Assembly (NCBI GenBank): GCA_039028975.1 | Contig: JBCCHB010000041.1 | Span: 40,242-104,241 of the forward strand | Source: JAHBNG01 sp039028975 | Lineage (GTDB): Bacteria > Chloroflexota > Anaerolineae > Caldilineales > Caldilineaceae | DNA: 64,000 nt | Reading direction: 5' to 3' | Shown: positions 19,701-26,351 of the stretch, in pieces | Numbering within the stretch: position 1 is the first letter of the stretch | Layout: every line of letters starts with the position of its first letter | Translations under genes and position numbers: made by a program | Notes under the pieces: model-generated | The model's database searches: none | Told to the model about the DNA's origin: nothing | Seen by the model: only the letters and a program-made list of their open reading frames with translations

Positions 19701-20868
19701 TCATACGTGTGCTTCTACGACGAATGGAATGAAGTGTTGGGGTAGTAACTTCTTTGGTCAATTTGGAAACGGGATTGGTACTCTGGCCATGTATGAACCC
19801 GGTTTCGTCATCGCCCCTAATCCAAACCACCCACCCATTGCCGTAGATGATTTCGAGACAACGACCAATGACACATCAATAATCGTCGACGCCCTCTCAA
19901 ATGATAGCGATGAAGACGGTACAGGAACCCTTTTCATCGTCAATGACGAAAACACGGGTACATTCCCATACTCAGCCAATGGTGGCAGCGTAACAGTCAA
20001 CGGCGACAACACCATGACCTACGAACCACCCTTCGATTTTGTGGGCGTAGATTCCGTCTTGTACACAGTCGGAGATGGCGACGGCGGTCAAGACACTGCC
20101 GCAGTCTTCATCACCGTGAACCCATCCGATCCGGGTGATACTCCAGCCGCAGTTGCAACTGAAAATATCGATGCTGACAGCGAAGGCACTCTCTCCTTCA
20201 ACGATGGGCAGACGCCTCCCGCAACCACCGAGGTAGTGGTACCAGTCGGCGCGATCAGCGAAGACCTGACCTTGGTCTATTTGGAGACAGATGCTCCCTC
20301 TAGCAGCGAAACGCCAGCAGGCTTCGAACTTGCTGGTCGCCACTTTATGCTAGATACCTACGTCAACGGCGAGAAGCAAGAGAATAGCGACCCCGAATCT
20401 GATGACTACACCTTTAACGAGCCAGTCGAAATCACGTTAAGCTACGGCAGCATCCCAGGCCAAAATCCGGAGACGCTGACGCTGCGCTACTGGGATCCCA
20501 ATGCAAATGAGGGCAACGGCGATTGGTCAACTGACGGAATCACTTGCAACCCACCCGACTCAACCAACCAGACCATCACCTGTACCATCAACCATCTCAC
20601 TGAATTTGCCATCTTCGCCCAGCCCGGTGCGCAGACTGGTGACGTCAACTGCAATGGTTCGGTCAGTGGCATTGATGGATTCTTCGTTCTACAGCGCGAC
20701 ACTGGCGGTCGCGCAGATAGCACTCAGTGTGCAGTTACAAATGACACCGTTTACCTCCCCGCCTGCGATGTCAACGGCGACGGCAACTGCACCGGTTTCG
20801 ATGGCTTCCTGCTCCTACAGTGCGATGCAGGAATCCACAACGTTTTCTGCCCTAATTCTCAGGAATAA
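13780..20868 (+). CDS. Giant secreted RCC1/cadherin-like protein with dockerin-like end
   Basis: ATG 13780 has AGGAGG 5 bases upstream and lies 33 bases after the preceding gene, so both share an operon. The 2362 residues comprise a signal region (about 1-50), 14 RCC1 blades (about 64-764), five cadherin-like 'VNDPPVA' domains (about 770-1247), a second set of 14 RCC1 blades (about 1257-2007), one cadherin-like domain, the 'NHLTEFAIFA' beta domain and a dockerin-like tail ('DVNCNGSVSGIDGFFVL', 'DVNGDGNCTGFDGFLLL'). From residue 1250 onwards it is a paralogue of the preceding protein, blade by blade; the N-terminal blocks differ. Many blades in the second set carry DxDxDG-type loops, probably calcium-binding. 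It is predicted to be exported, with a structural or binding role. Confidence 0.9.
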   Translation: MQRFNRTTRFGRTLLIALFCVILSNLPIDSNLLRSLPVLSENMAQALETKSAQAAPILQETPLLRNITSVAAGGSHTCALTSTGGVKCWGKNQYGQLGNGTTEDSPVPMDVSGLSSGVTAIAAGGSRTCALTTIGGVKCWGYNWRGGVGDGSTTNRITPVDVNGLTSGVIAITVGGGHACALTTGGGVKCWGYNRYGGLGDGSTVDSLIPVDVSGLSTGVSSISAGGARTCALLNSGSVKCWGYNRYGGIGDGSTIDKLTPVDVLGINEDVTAIAVGGSHVCALTTAGGVKCWGYNYYGQLGDDTWTTRATPVDVTGLSSGMIAITAGGNHTCALSQYNGIVKCWGGTGSGSRWSVSTPMNTAYFNRHVSAGSSHTCSLSYWGTVRCWGANYSGQLGTFGYIENSPTSVNVLTPHAYSALAVGTSHTCGLTTLGYVKCWGNNYNGQLGNNSFTSSETPKSVIGLYSNIISISAGEKYSCALTSGGGVKCWGTQKRSNGWFRPGSRLPQDISGLTDGVVAITSGKNHTCALTTEGRVKCWGQPGPKLGSSSYSSYTLSRPVDVGELSSVIAIAAGGYHTCALTNSGGVKCWGSNYSGQLGNGTNKGSATPVNVTGLQSGVIAITAAGSHTCALTSNHGVKCWGYNSNGQLGDGTSQARNMPTDVVGIISSVDTISAGDRHTCALTNSGEAKCWGKNNNGQLGDGSFIEQKTPVDVGGLTVGLVSISAGGAHTCGVTSNGGLLCWGFNGFGQLGDGNGRTVTRPKSVINPQGTLPPIATDDSYMALEDTVFSEGDSGVLSNDTDDGGNPLTALLVESTENGTLTLAANGSFSYQPNADFHGEDTFTYKANNGTENSNEATVSITISPVNDPPVALDGTYKSEEDTVLTIAAPGVLLNVQDVDGNSLTVSEVTPPNHGALSLQSDGSFIYTPDLDFNGTDTFTYKANDGTADSNTATITFDFDPVNDAPVTVDDAYETDEDAELTIDTPGILDNDSDADNNPLKAIQLASPSNGTLTLNQNGSFVYTPNLNFSGTDTFTYKANDETEDSDASTVSITVNPINDPPIAIVDSYSVNEDNALTVELANAVLDNDSDPEGDALTAILVSTVSYGGLSLNEDGTFSYTPNPDYSGDDSFTYIVTDGNEESDETQVNITINPQNDGPVATDDTATTYINTSIDIPLLENDADVDLDDISLAGADASTLNNGSIVVNADESVAYTPANGFTGLDTFSYTINDGNGESDIGTVTVSVQEVLPSSLIGPLLQDITKVTAGEDHTCALTDSGGVLCWGDNWAGQLGHGTPFGGRENTPKYVSGLSSGVIAIAAGQYFTCALVDPDGDGLGGVKCWGRNDNGHLGNGDTSDVGRLTPVNVAGLSSGVRAIALGQDHACALVDSDNDGLGSVKCWGDNSWSQLGNGGTNDPPATAYTPVDVVGLGNNVKAIAAGVYHTCAVTTSDVQCWGDNDVGQLGNNDETGTSQPTPVQVVGLGSEVLSIAAGHWHTCVVTNNGAANEAVKCWGSNPHRQLGFNTGGFSVRQPAEASNLSEFVVKIAGGSGHTCVITTNGAAQCWGRGDEGQLGNGRIPLPGTNSSEWAIPQDVIGLDSGVIDIAANWYHSCAVVDSDNSGSGSVRCWGQNGQSSVSRLGIVEDLDGSPAPADTLINDNLAVLAAGEFHTCGLIDIDDDGVGSVQCWGHNDSGEIGNGTRAQQVRPVEVENLGSNIKDVKSERNNVCALTTEGGVFCWGGSSTGQNGIFGAPNWQTTAVEIPQLQSGVKDIAVGGDHNCALIGSDSDDNGRVQCWGDNSNGELGTGNSGTTSNQIPQDVIGLDSRVAALAAGENETCAALNDGEIRCWGNDYNYPDTTPPTPTGTPRTIGTITGGIIALSIGEDHACALTNNNGVKCWTHNDRIISDVPGLTSGVTAIDAGEFHTCALMDTGGVKCWGDGNQGQLGIGSYSAFSETPVDVSGLTSGVNAITAGKNHTCASTTNGMKCWGSNFFGQFGNGIGTLAMYEPGFVIAPNPNHPPIAVDDFETTTNDTSIIVDALSNDSDEDGTGTLFIVNDENTGTFPYSANGGSVTVNGDNTMTYEPPFDFVGVDSVLYTVGDGDGGQDTAAVFITVNPSDPGDTPAAVATENIDADSEGTLSFNDGQTPPATTEVVVPVGAISEDLTLVYLETDAPSSSETPAGFELAGRHFMLDTYVNGEKQENSDPESDDYTFNEPVEITLSYGSIPGQNPETLTLRYWDPNANEGNGDWSTDGITCNPPDSTNQTITCTINHLTEFAIFAQPGAQTGDVNCNGSVSGIDGFFVLQRDTGGRADSTQCAVTNDTVYLPACDVNGDGNCTGFDGFLLLQCDAGIHNVFCPNSQE

Positions 20869-20903
20869 CATAAATCCTCTGGCGTATCATAAAGGAATTT
20901 AAT

Positions 20904-21779
20904 ATGTTTAACCAACCAACTACATTTTGGAAAACCACCCTTCAGACCATGTGGAGAAGTCGGCCGTTTCTGCTCCCCATTCTGTTATTCGGCATGTTTA
21001 CTGCATCCGCTGCGGCCCAGAGTCCCGTTCAACTTAGCGTCGAAACCGCCAGCGTCAATCCGGATGCTGATATCGTCGTCGCCATCACGGCAGATGTGGC
21101 TGTTGATACCCAATTGGGCTTCATCTCTTTGGAATTGGCGTATGATCCGACCGTGCTTTCAATCGAAACTGGCGACTGCCAGCGGGATCCTGGTGGCACG
21201 TTTGATGTTGGATTCTGCAACGAAACTTTCGAAGCAGGCAAGATTCGCCTCAACGGAGGTTCCTTTGTGGGTACAAACGGCACCATCGTCCTGGCCAACC
21301 TCACCTTCAGAGCCATCGGCGCGGATGGCACATCCTCACCATTAACTTTATCAGTACGTGAAATCAACGATCCGGCCACAGGGGCAACACTCGACACCAC
21401 TATCACCAATGGTCAAGTGACTGTTGAAAATGAGACACTCATCGTTCTCGCGTCCTTCAACGCCATGGTTACTGATGACACGACCACACTCACCTGGACC
21501 ACCGCCGCGGAAATCGACAACGCTGGCTTCAATATCTATCGCAGCAATTCGGCAGATGGGCCGTGGGTGAAGGTGAATGATGCGCTGATTCCGGCAGAGG
21601 GCTCTCCCTTCAGCAGCACAAGCTACACATTTACCGATAGCGCCGATGCTGCCTACTACATGCTAGAAGACGTCGACATCAATGGCTTCGCAGCGCCACA
21701 TCCGCCAGTTGCCGTTAATGAGTCGGCCAATAGTTTAGGGGGGGCGACTTCGATAGTCTTTATCCCACTTGCCTACTAA
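20904..21779 (+). CDS. Secreted cohesin-like protein with FN3-like C-terminal domain
   Basis: The 291-residue protein has a signal peptide (about 1-39, ending near 'ASAAAQ'). It is followed by a cohesin-like beta domain (about 41-175) with 'GFISLELAYDPTVLSIE', 'GKIRLNGGSFVGTNGTIVLANLTF' in outline and the closing 'TNGQVTV', all typical of cohesins. Residues 180-275 form an FN3-like domain ('AEIDNAGFNIYRSNSADGPW'), and the chain ends in 'GATSIVFIPLAY', resembling the hydrophobic tails of the neighbouring secreted proteins. GGA lies 8 bases before the ATG. It is 35 bases after a gene whose product ends in a dockerin-like module, so it may bind the two giant proteins. The C-terminal domain and the following 330 bases are duplicated at 24340-24991. 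Confidence 0.82.
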   Translation: MFNQPTTFWKTTLQTMWRSRPFLLPILLFGMFTASAAAQSPVQLSVETASVNPDADIVVAITADVAVDTQLGFISLELAYDPTVLSIETGDCQRDPGGTFDVGFCNETFEAGKIRLNGGSFVGTNGTIVLANLTFRAIGADGTSSPLTLSVREINDPATGATLDTTITNGQVTVENETLIVLASFNAMVTDDTTTLTWTTAAEIDNAGFNIYRSNSADGPWVKVNDALIPAEGSPFSSTSYTFTDSADAAYYMLEDVDINGFAAPHPPVAVNESANSLGGATSIVFIPLAY

Positions 21780-21902
21780 GTGGTATCCAACATCGAATCT
21801 TGCAACATAAAGTTGTAACCTTCTCAGGTTGAAAATAGATGTAGAATTATAGAAGATACCCAGCATATCTACCACATGCTGTTACCAGATGGAGTTCCCA
21901 AA

Positions 21903-22103
21903 ATGACTGAAATGAACAGAAATAACCAGTCGCTGCCTACAACGTTACCTAGCTACCAACCACCGACCATAACCACTTATACCTCTCATGAATTGCTAGA
22001 TCTCATCGGGCCAGTTCAGGCTGGAAGTTTGCCGCCTGGAGATGATATCCTCGACTTAGGTTACTATGCTCCTGAAGACGATGGTGGTGGACGTCTCATC
22101 TAA
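21903..22103 (+). CDS. Precursor-like peptide 1 (RiPP-like leader), 66 residues
   Basis: ATG 21903 follows GGAG (21891-21894) by 8 bases. The peptide has a polar N-terminus, a middle block 'SHELLDLIGPVQAGSLPPG' and an acidic end 'DDILDLGYYAPEDDGGGRLI'. It lacks a signal peptide and cysteines. A short peptide with a conserved helical leader-like block, found twice (also at 24794) next to HprK-kinase and PqqD genes, is the pattern of a ribosomally made, modified peptide precursor; PqqD proteins are the leader-binding elements in such systems. No cyclase, lanthipeptide synthetase or radical SAM gene is in the window, so the modification is unknown. It is the second gene after the cohesin-like protein, 123 bases downstream. 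Confidence 0.7.
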   Translation: MTEMNRNNQSLPTTLPSYQPPTITTYTSHELLDLIGPVQAGSLPPGDDILDLGYYAPEDDGGGRLI

Positions 22104-22199
22104 TTGAAGAGTCTGCCCCTGATGTCGTAGCAAGTAACAGAAAGATTCACACAAACTTGTCAAGAGTGAACATGAAATCAGCCTGTTTCAACTTGGCTC

Positions 22200-22234
22200 C
22201 CCCTTCAACCACAGATGCATTCTGCGGTTGAGGG
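22200..22234 (+). terminator. Stem-loop downstream of precursor 1
   Basis: CCCCTTCAACCACAG and CTGCGGTTGAGGGG form a long stem with one bulge and one mismatch around a 7-base loop, 97 bases after the peptide stop codon. Only ATTCTCTCT follows, not a T run, so it is either a weak terminator or a stabilising RNA structure. Confidence 0.5.
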
Positions 22235-22665
22235 GATTCTCTCTGCCGACTTGAAAACCCCAAAAACAACGGGTAACCGTTACCTTCACAGTAAAGTAAA
22301 CAGGGACATTTCCTTCGTCATCAGCAAGTGGCGCTTATATTGTGACTTCTCCTTCCCGTTGATGAAAGTATCTTTTGAATTGGGGACTATGAATGGAGCG
22401 CTAAAGAATCCGATGCTTTATTACGTGGCTTGCGCAATTTATATATGCGATTAAAATTTTATCTTATCTATCTTCGACAAAAATTTGCGCATTCAAGAAA
22501 AGTGTAAGACTTTTAAGGAAACCTTGATTTATGAGAAAATCGTAATACTCCATCTACACAAAAGTGATATAATGTTGAGACGTCAACTTGGATGCATGCT
22601 TTTCGCGCAAATGAGGTCTTTGATTTTCATTGTTGTTACGACTTCGAACAGAGATTGCATTTATA

Positions 22666-22820
22666 CTAAGATGTTATGCCTAAGCATAATTTCCTCGATG
22701 TTTGCATTTCCTCACCTTGTCTTTGAAGTGTATTCTGATTGACTCCATATTCCTGCTTAAGTTGTTTCACATTGTGAATTCCCCATGCCGTTTGTAAGCG
22801 ATGAGAGCAACACGAGCCAT
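22666..22820 (-). pseudogene. Possible frameshifted transposase-like HTH fragment
   Basis: Reading from 22820 leftwards gives 'MARVALIAYKRHGEFT' and a stop; after a frame change near 22768 it continues 'VKQLKQEYGVNQNTLQRQ'. Joined, the two resemble the N-terminal helix-turn-helix of small transposase A-subunits. The piece is short, without inverted ends, and the likeness is by eye only. Confidence 0.22.
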
Positions 22821-23011
22821 TGAAACCCAATACTCTTTTTTACCCATTTACATACTTTCCGCTTTTTATCAGATGTAGGGACATATAGCGAGCTGTTTCC
22901 AACTCTATTAGGAATACCGGAACAGTACGTTTTCGCTTACCTGCTAATATTCAAGTTTATCGGCCGTAGCACGGGGGCGTTCTTTTGGGAACAGCTCCCA
23001 GGAGTAAGGTT

Positions 23012-24670
23012 ATGTTAATTCGGACTACTTTTGCCTGGAATCACTATGCAAACGTTTTGAGAAAATGCAAGATACACATCCTGCTGATGCGTGTAATTCG
23101 TATCTGGCTGGTATGTGCCTTAATCGGATCGATTGTCGCTCCACGTCCAGTATTGGCTGTTTCACCATCGGTCGCTGAAATCAGCAAATATCTGGCGGTT
23201 GCAATGCGGCAAGGCGGCTCGGATGCTTTTGATACGGGTAGCAGCAACGAATTGGGCGCCGACCGATCTTTCCTCTCGGGCACGGATCCCAATACTCATA
23301 GCACCTTTGCTACACGCTGGGCATCTGCTGGCGCGTCGGTAGGTTCGCAGCCACCAACAGAGGAGCCATTAGGTGGGCAGCCTGATGGGGTGCCAACCGG
23401 TGCGGCAACGGTCTTTCAAGGCATCGACTGGACTGGGAACGTTGCATTGACCAATGATACTGGAACCTTTGCTCTGTCGAAAATTCAGGTATTTGGTGAC
23501 CTCGGTGTGCAAGCAGAAAACTCGTCTCCTGTACAGAGCGTCTCGGATTCGGACTTCTTCCCCGATCAAGAGCTTACAGCAAATGATGGCGCTACCCCAG
23601 GCTCTCAAGATAAAGATGATTTAGACGATCCGAGTGCACCTGGTTCGGATGGTGGTATCCATATGAACGATGGCCTGGAAGGTGACGTAGATCTGTCTCA
23701 GTTGGTAACAGATTTGGGCTTATGGCGTACCTATATTAGAGACACCCTAGATGGAACTGATACCCCAGACTTGATGGCGAATCCTCACTGTAAGATCACA
23801 GCTGATATCTTAAGTACAGGTTCGACTCCTTTTGATCGCAACTATGACGTTTGCGATACAGATGGTGATGGGGTTGCCGTCATCGACATCGATCGAGGAG
23901 GTAGCGACTTTAAGCTCGATAACGCTGACTGGATAATTGACGGCGACGGAAGTGTCTTTTTCATCTTCCGAATTGTCGGTGGATCCAATATGTTACTGAG
24001 TAACTCTTCTATTCTTCTGGGCGATAGCGGAATCGGTGTTGATGGTTCTCGTCCCTCCGTCAGTAAGATGGGCGCGCTCTTTGTGAAGCTGCCAAGTGGA
24101 AGTGGGTTTACGGGAGAACCATCGGGTAGCAGCGATCAGGTATTTAGTGGGAGCAATGTCGTTCTCAATGGAATCGGTCTCTGGGATCTGGTCGACATCA
24201 ATAATGAAAACAGCAGCGATACCGAACTTAATATGAGTAATGGCCAAGGATGTGCTCAGTTCATCAGCAACAAAGTCAACTTCAGCAATGTGCGGTGGAC
24301 TCGTTGCGCGCTCGCGGAAGAGTTAACGTATGTCTCCCTGGCTTCGCTTGTGGCTACTGCAAATGCCTCCGGCACGACCGTCTCTTGGACGACTGCGGCT
24401 GAGATTGACAACGCTGGCTTCAATATCTATCGCAGCAATTCGTCAGATGGTCCGTGGGTGAAGGTGAATGATGCGCTGATTCTGGCAGAGGGCTCTCCCT
24501 TCAGCAGCACAAGCTACACATTTACCGATAGCGCCGACGCTGCCTACTACATGCTAGAAGATGTCGACATCAATGGCTTCTCGACACCACATCCGCCAGT
24601 GACCGTTAACGAGTCGGCAACTGGCTTAGGTGGCTCAACGTCGGTTGTCTTCATTCCATTTGCCCATTAA
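23012..24670 (+). CDS. Secreted protein with FN3-like C-terminal domain, unknown fold
   Basis: ATG 23012 has GGAG at 23001-23004 with a 7-base spacer. The 552-residue product has an N-terminal basic region and a hydrophobic export signal ('LMRVIRIWLVCALIGSIVA', about residues 25-48). It then has a long Asp/Ser/Gly-rich stretch with 'DTDGDGVAVIDID' like a calcium-binding loop (about 285-300), and a beta-rich domain with 'NMLLSNSSILLGDSGIGV'. I do not recognise the main domain. The final 110 residues are nearly identical to the end of the cohesin-like protein: 'AEIDNAGFNIYRSNSSDGPW' and the tail 'TSVVFIPFAH'. The next gene is the second precursor-like peptide, at the same distance as in the first copy. 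Confidence 0.75.
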   Translation: MLIRTTFAWNHYANVLRKCKIHILLMRVIRIWLVCALIGSIVAPRPVLAVSPSVAEISKYLAVAMRQGGSDAFDTGSSNELGADRSFLSGTDPNTHSTFATRWASAGASVGSQPPTEEPLGGQPDGVPTGAATVFQGIDWTGNVALTNDTGTFALSKIQVFGDLGVQAENSSPVQSVSDSDFFPDQELTANDGATPGSQDKDDLDDPSAPGSDGGIHMNDGLEGDVDLSQLVTDLGLWRTYIRDTLDGTDTPDLMANPHCKITADILSTGSTPFDRNYDVCDTDGDGVAVIDIDRGGSDFKLDNADWIIDGDGSVFFIFRIVGGSNMLLSNSSILLGDSGIGVDGSRPSVSKMGALFVKLPSGSGFTGEPSGSSDQVFSGSNVVLNGIGLWDLVDINNENSSDTELNMSNGQGCAQFISNKVNFSNVRWTRCALAEELTYVSLASLVATANASGTTVSWTTAAEIDNAGFNIYRSNSSDGPWVKVNDALILAEGSPFSSTSYTFTDSADAAYYMLEDVDINGFSTPHPPVTVNESATGLGGSTSVVFIPFAH

Positions 24671-24793
24671 GGCGCTTTCCTATGCCGGATCTTGCAACAG
24701 AAAATTGTACCCTTCTCAGATTGAAAATAGATGTAGAATTGTAGAAGATACCCAATATGTCGATCTTATGCTGTTACCAGATGGAGTTCCCAA

Positions 24794-24991
24794 ATGACTG
24801 AAATGAATATGAATAACCAGTCGCGACCGACAACGTTACCTAAATACCAGTCACCGACCATAGCCACTTATTCCTCTCATGAATTATTAGATCTCATTGG
24901 GCCAGTTCAGGCTGGAAGTTTGCCGCCTGGAGATGATATCCTCGACTTGGGCTACTATGCTCCTGAAGAGGACCGCGGACGTCTTATATAG
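24794..24991 (+). CDS. Precursor-like peptide 2 (RiPP-like leader), 65 residues
   Basis: ATG 24794 follows GGAG (24783-24786) by 7 bases. The peptide differs from peptide 1 at a handful of positions, mostly in the N-terminal third and the last residues ('APEEDRGRLI' against 'APEDDGGGRLI'); the block 'SHELLDLIGPVQAGSLPPG' and 'DDILDLGYYAPE' are identical. The untranslated region before it is also conserved with copy 1, so the whole unit was duplicated. It sits 84 bases before the HprK-type kinase, closest of the two copies to the processing genes. Constraint on the middle block supports a leader bound by a PqqD-type protein; this is inference. Confidence 0.72.
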   Translation: MTEMNMNNQSRPTTLPKYQSPTIATYSSHELLDLIGPVQAGSLPPGDDILDLGYYAPEEDRGRLI

Positions 24992-25016
24992 ATCAAAGAA
25001 CCTGCAGGATAGCCAA

Positions 25017-25079
25017 ATGAACGTAATCTTTGATTCACCCTTTCGCTATCCTGTTTGCTATCCCTTACACCCATCTTGA
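25017..25079 (+). CDS. Possible 20-codon leader ORF overlapping the kinase start
   Basis: ATG 25017 has AGGA at 25006-25009 with a 7-base spacer, the best RBS in this gap. The frame stops with TGA at 25077-25079, which overlaps a TTG (25076-25078) in the kinase frame. This is either a translational-coupling leader or the true N-terminus of the kinase broken by a frameshift. The sequence alone does not decide. Confidence 0.35.
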   Translation: MNVIFDSPFRYPVCYPLHPS

Positions 25080-26248
25080 GTCGAGCATCTATTCCCAAAG
25101 AGCTATTCCTCCAGATTTTTGATCAGACGATTTCGGTACGTACCCCTTCAATACGTTTCCATTCCGTTCTGACCGAAATGTATCAGCGTTTTCTCTTGAA
25201 GTCGCTAGATGTAGCACATCCATCGATCCAGCTCTCGCTTCCTCAAGTCGGTCCGGAAAATGTAGATATTGTCGATGGCTACGGTGGCTCCCCATTTGAT
25301 CTGACCAGATTGGTCGTATCCTACACGTCAACTGTCCGCTCGCATCTCCTCCTACACGCTGGGGTGCTAGCCCAAAATGGTCAGGGTATCTTAATCGTTG
25401 CACCCTCTATGCATGGGAAGACGACACTCACTTTGGAACTCCTACGGCGTGGCTTTGGCTTTCTTTCGGATGAGATTGCTGCATTGAGCCTAGCTGATGA
25501 GCAGATTCATCCATTTCCTCGCTCCCTTGTTATTCGTTCTGGCAGTTTAGAAATGGCAGGATTTGGTCAACTGCCTACGAATCTGGCAGCGAGTAAACCA
25601 ACCTGGTTAGGCAAACAGATCATTGACGCTGAAACCCTACGGCCCGGCTCGTTGCACAGTACAGTACCCATTCGTCATATCTTCTTTCTGCACGATGACC
25701 AGCCTTATGAATCGCAGAGCAAAAGGATGCAATGCGAGGTCGCGCTTCGCTCAGAAAAGCCGTCTTGTGGTTTACTTCTCTCTAGCCTGTCCCCGGCTCT
25801 GTTAAGGACCATTGAGGACGTTGACGGCCTCGATTCGCTGACCGTAGGAGAACTGGACAATCAGCCTTACCTCACCATTTATGCGCAAGATCGCCCGACA
25901 GTACTGCAACGCATCGAAGTATTGTGTCATAAATATCAGACCGACTTAATGCATTTAGGCTACCGTCCGCTTCATTGCCCTACCTTTGACGGTCCAGTTA
26001 CCTTGTCTTGCTTGTCCCAAGGTGATGCGATTCTCCTTCTGCTTCAACAATTTTTGGGAGGATACCACTCTGCTTTGCTTCAAAACGAGTTTGGCAATAG
26101 CCCTGTCCGGCTTTCCATGATGTTGGCCCGCATAATTCGTCATGCCAACTGCTATCGCTTGCGCGTGGGGCCACTGCAGGAGATGGCTGATACGATTGGT
26201 GAAGTGGTGGATGGTGAGCGGTGGAGGCTGCGATGCACAGTGTCCTGA
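25076..26248 (+). CDS. HprK-type serine kinase-like protein
   Basis: The 390-residue product has the P-loop of HPr kinase/phosphorylase-related proteins, 'APSMHGKTTLTLEL' at about 109-122, preceded by 'HLLLHAGVLAQNGQGILIV', and the downstream 'FLSDEIAAL' with the Asp-Glu pair that corresponds to the HprK catalytic and metal region. HprK-type kinases without the N-terminal HPr domain occur in peptide-modification clusters, where some phosphorylate precursor peptides, and commonly beside PqqD relatives. The substrate here is presumably the peptides at 21903 and 24794. No good ATG exists; TTG 25076 overlaps the stop of a short ORF and TTG 25055 is an alternative. The C-terminal 130 residues form an extra domain of unknown role. 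It is the first gene of a kinase, C25 peptidase, S26 and PqqD series. Confidence 0.72.
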   Translation: MSRASIPKELFLQIFDQTISVRTPSIRFHSVLTEMYQRFLLKSLDVAHPSIQLSLPQVGPENVDIVDGYGGSPFDLTRLVVSYTSTVRSHLLLHAGVLAQNGQGILIVAPSMHGKTTLTLELLRRGFGFLSDEIAALSLADEQIHPFPRSLVIRSGSLEMAGFGQLPTNLAASKPTWLGKQIIDAETLRPGSLHSTVPIRHIFFLHDDQPYESQSKRMQCEVALRSEKPSCGLLLSSLSPALLRTIEDVDGLDSLTVGELDNQPYLTIYAQDRPTVLQRIEVLCHKYQTDLMHLGYRPLHCPTFDGPVTLSCLSQGDAILLLLQQFLGGYHSALLQNEFGNSPVRLSMMLARIIRHANCYRLRVGPLQEMADTIGEVVDGERWRLRCTVS

Positions 26249-26351
26249 ATTTTCGCCCTTCTATTCAGAGCATTCACCGTGCGTTGCAGTCGGAACGGTC
26301 TCCACGAAAGCATTTAAGCTGTCGCGTACTAGCAATTTGAAGGAACCCCCC

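Larger units (their letters stand above)
22104..23011. other. Intergenic region, about 900 bases, AT-rich
   Basis: The stretch holds a stem-loop right after precursor 1 (22200-22234), two AT-rich reading frames (22215-22454 and 22485-22742) without RBS or family resemblance that I reject as genes, and a possible broken transposase-like fragment on the minus strand (22666-22820). It interrupts the duplicated module and is clearly more AT-rich than its neighbours, which fits an old insertion. Confidence 0.55.

Noticed and set aside
13970..19800. Regular repeats of about 150 bases as a CRISPR array or satellite
   Set aside because: They are codons of RCC1 blades in one long frame, with variable spacing and no constant repeat.
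22215..22742. Two AT-rich reading frames after precursor 1 as genes
   Set aside because: No RBS, no domain, biased codon use unlike the neighbours and no counterpart after the second copy of the module.
26142..26351. C25 peptidase starting inside the kinase gene
   Set aside because: The extension is not a signal peptide, whereas ATG 26352 with AGGA opens a typical one.
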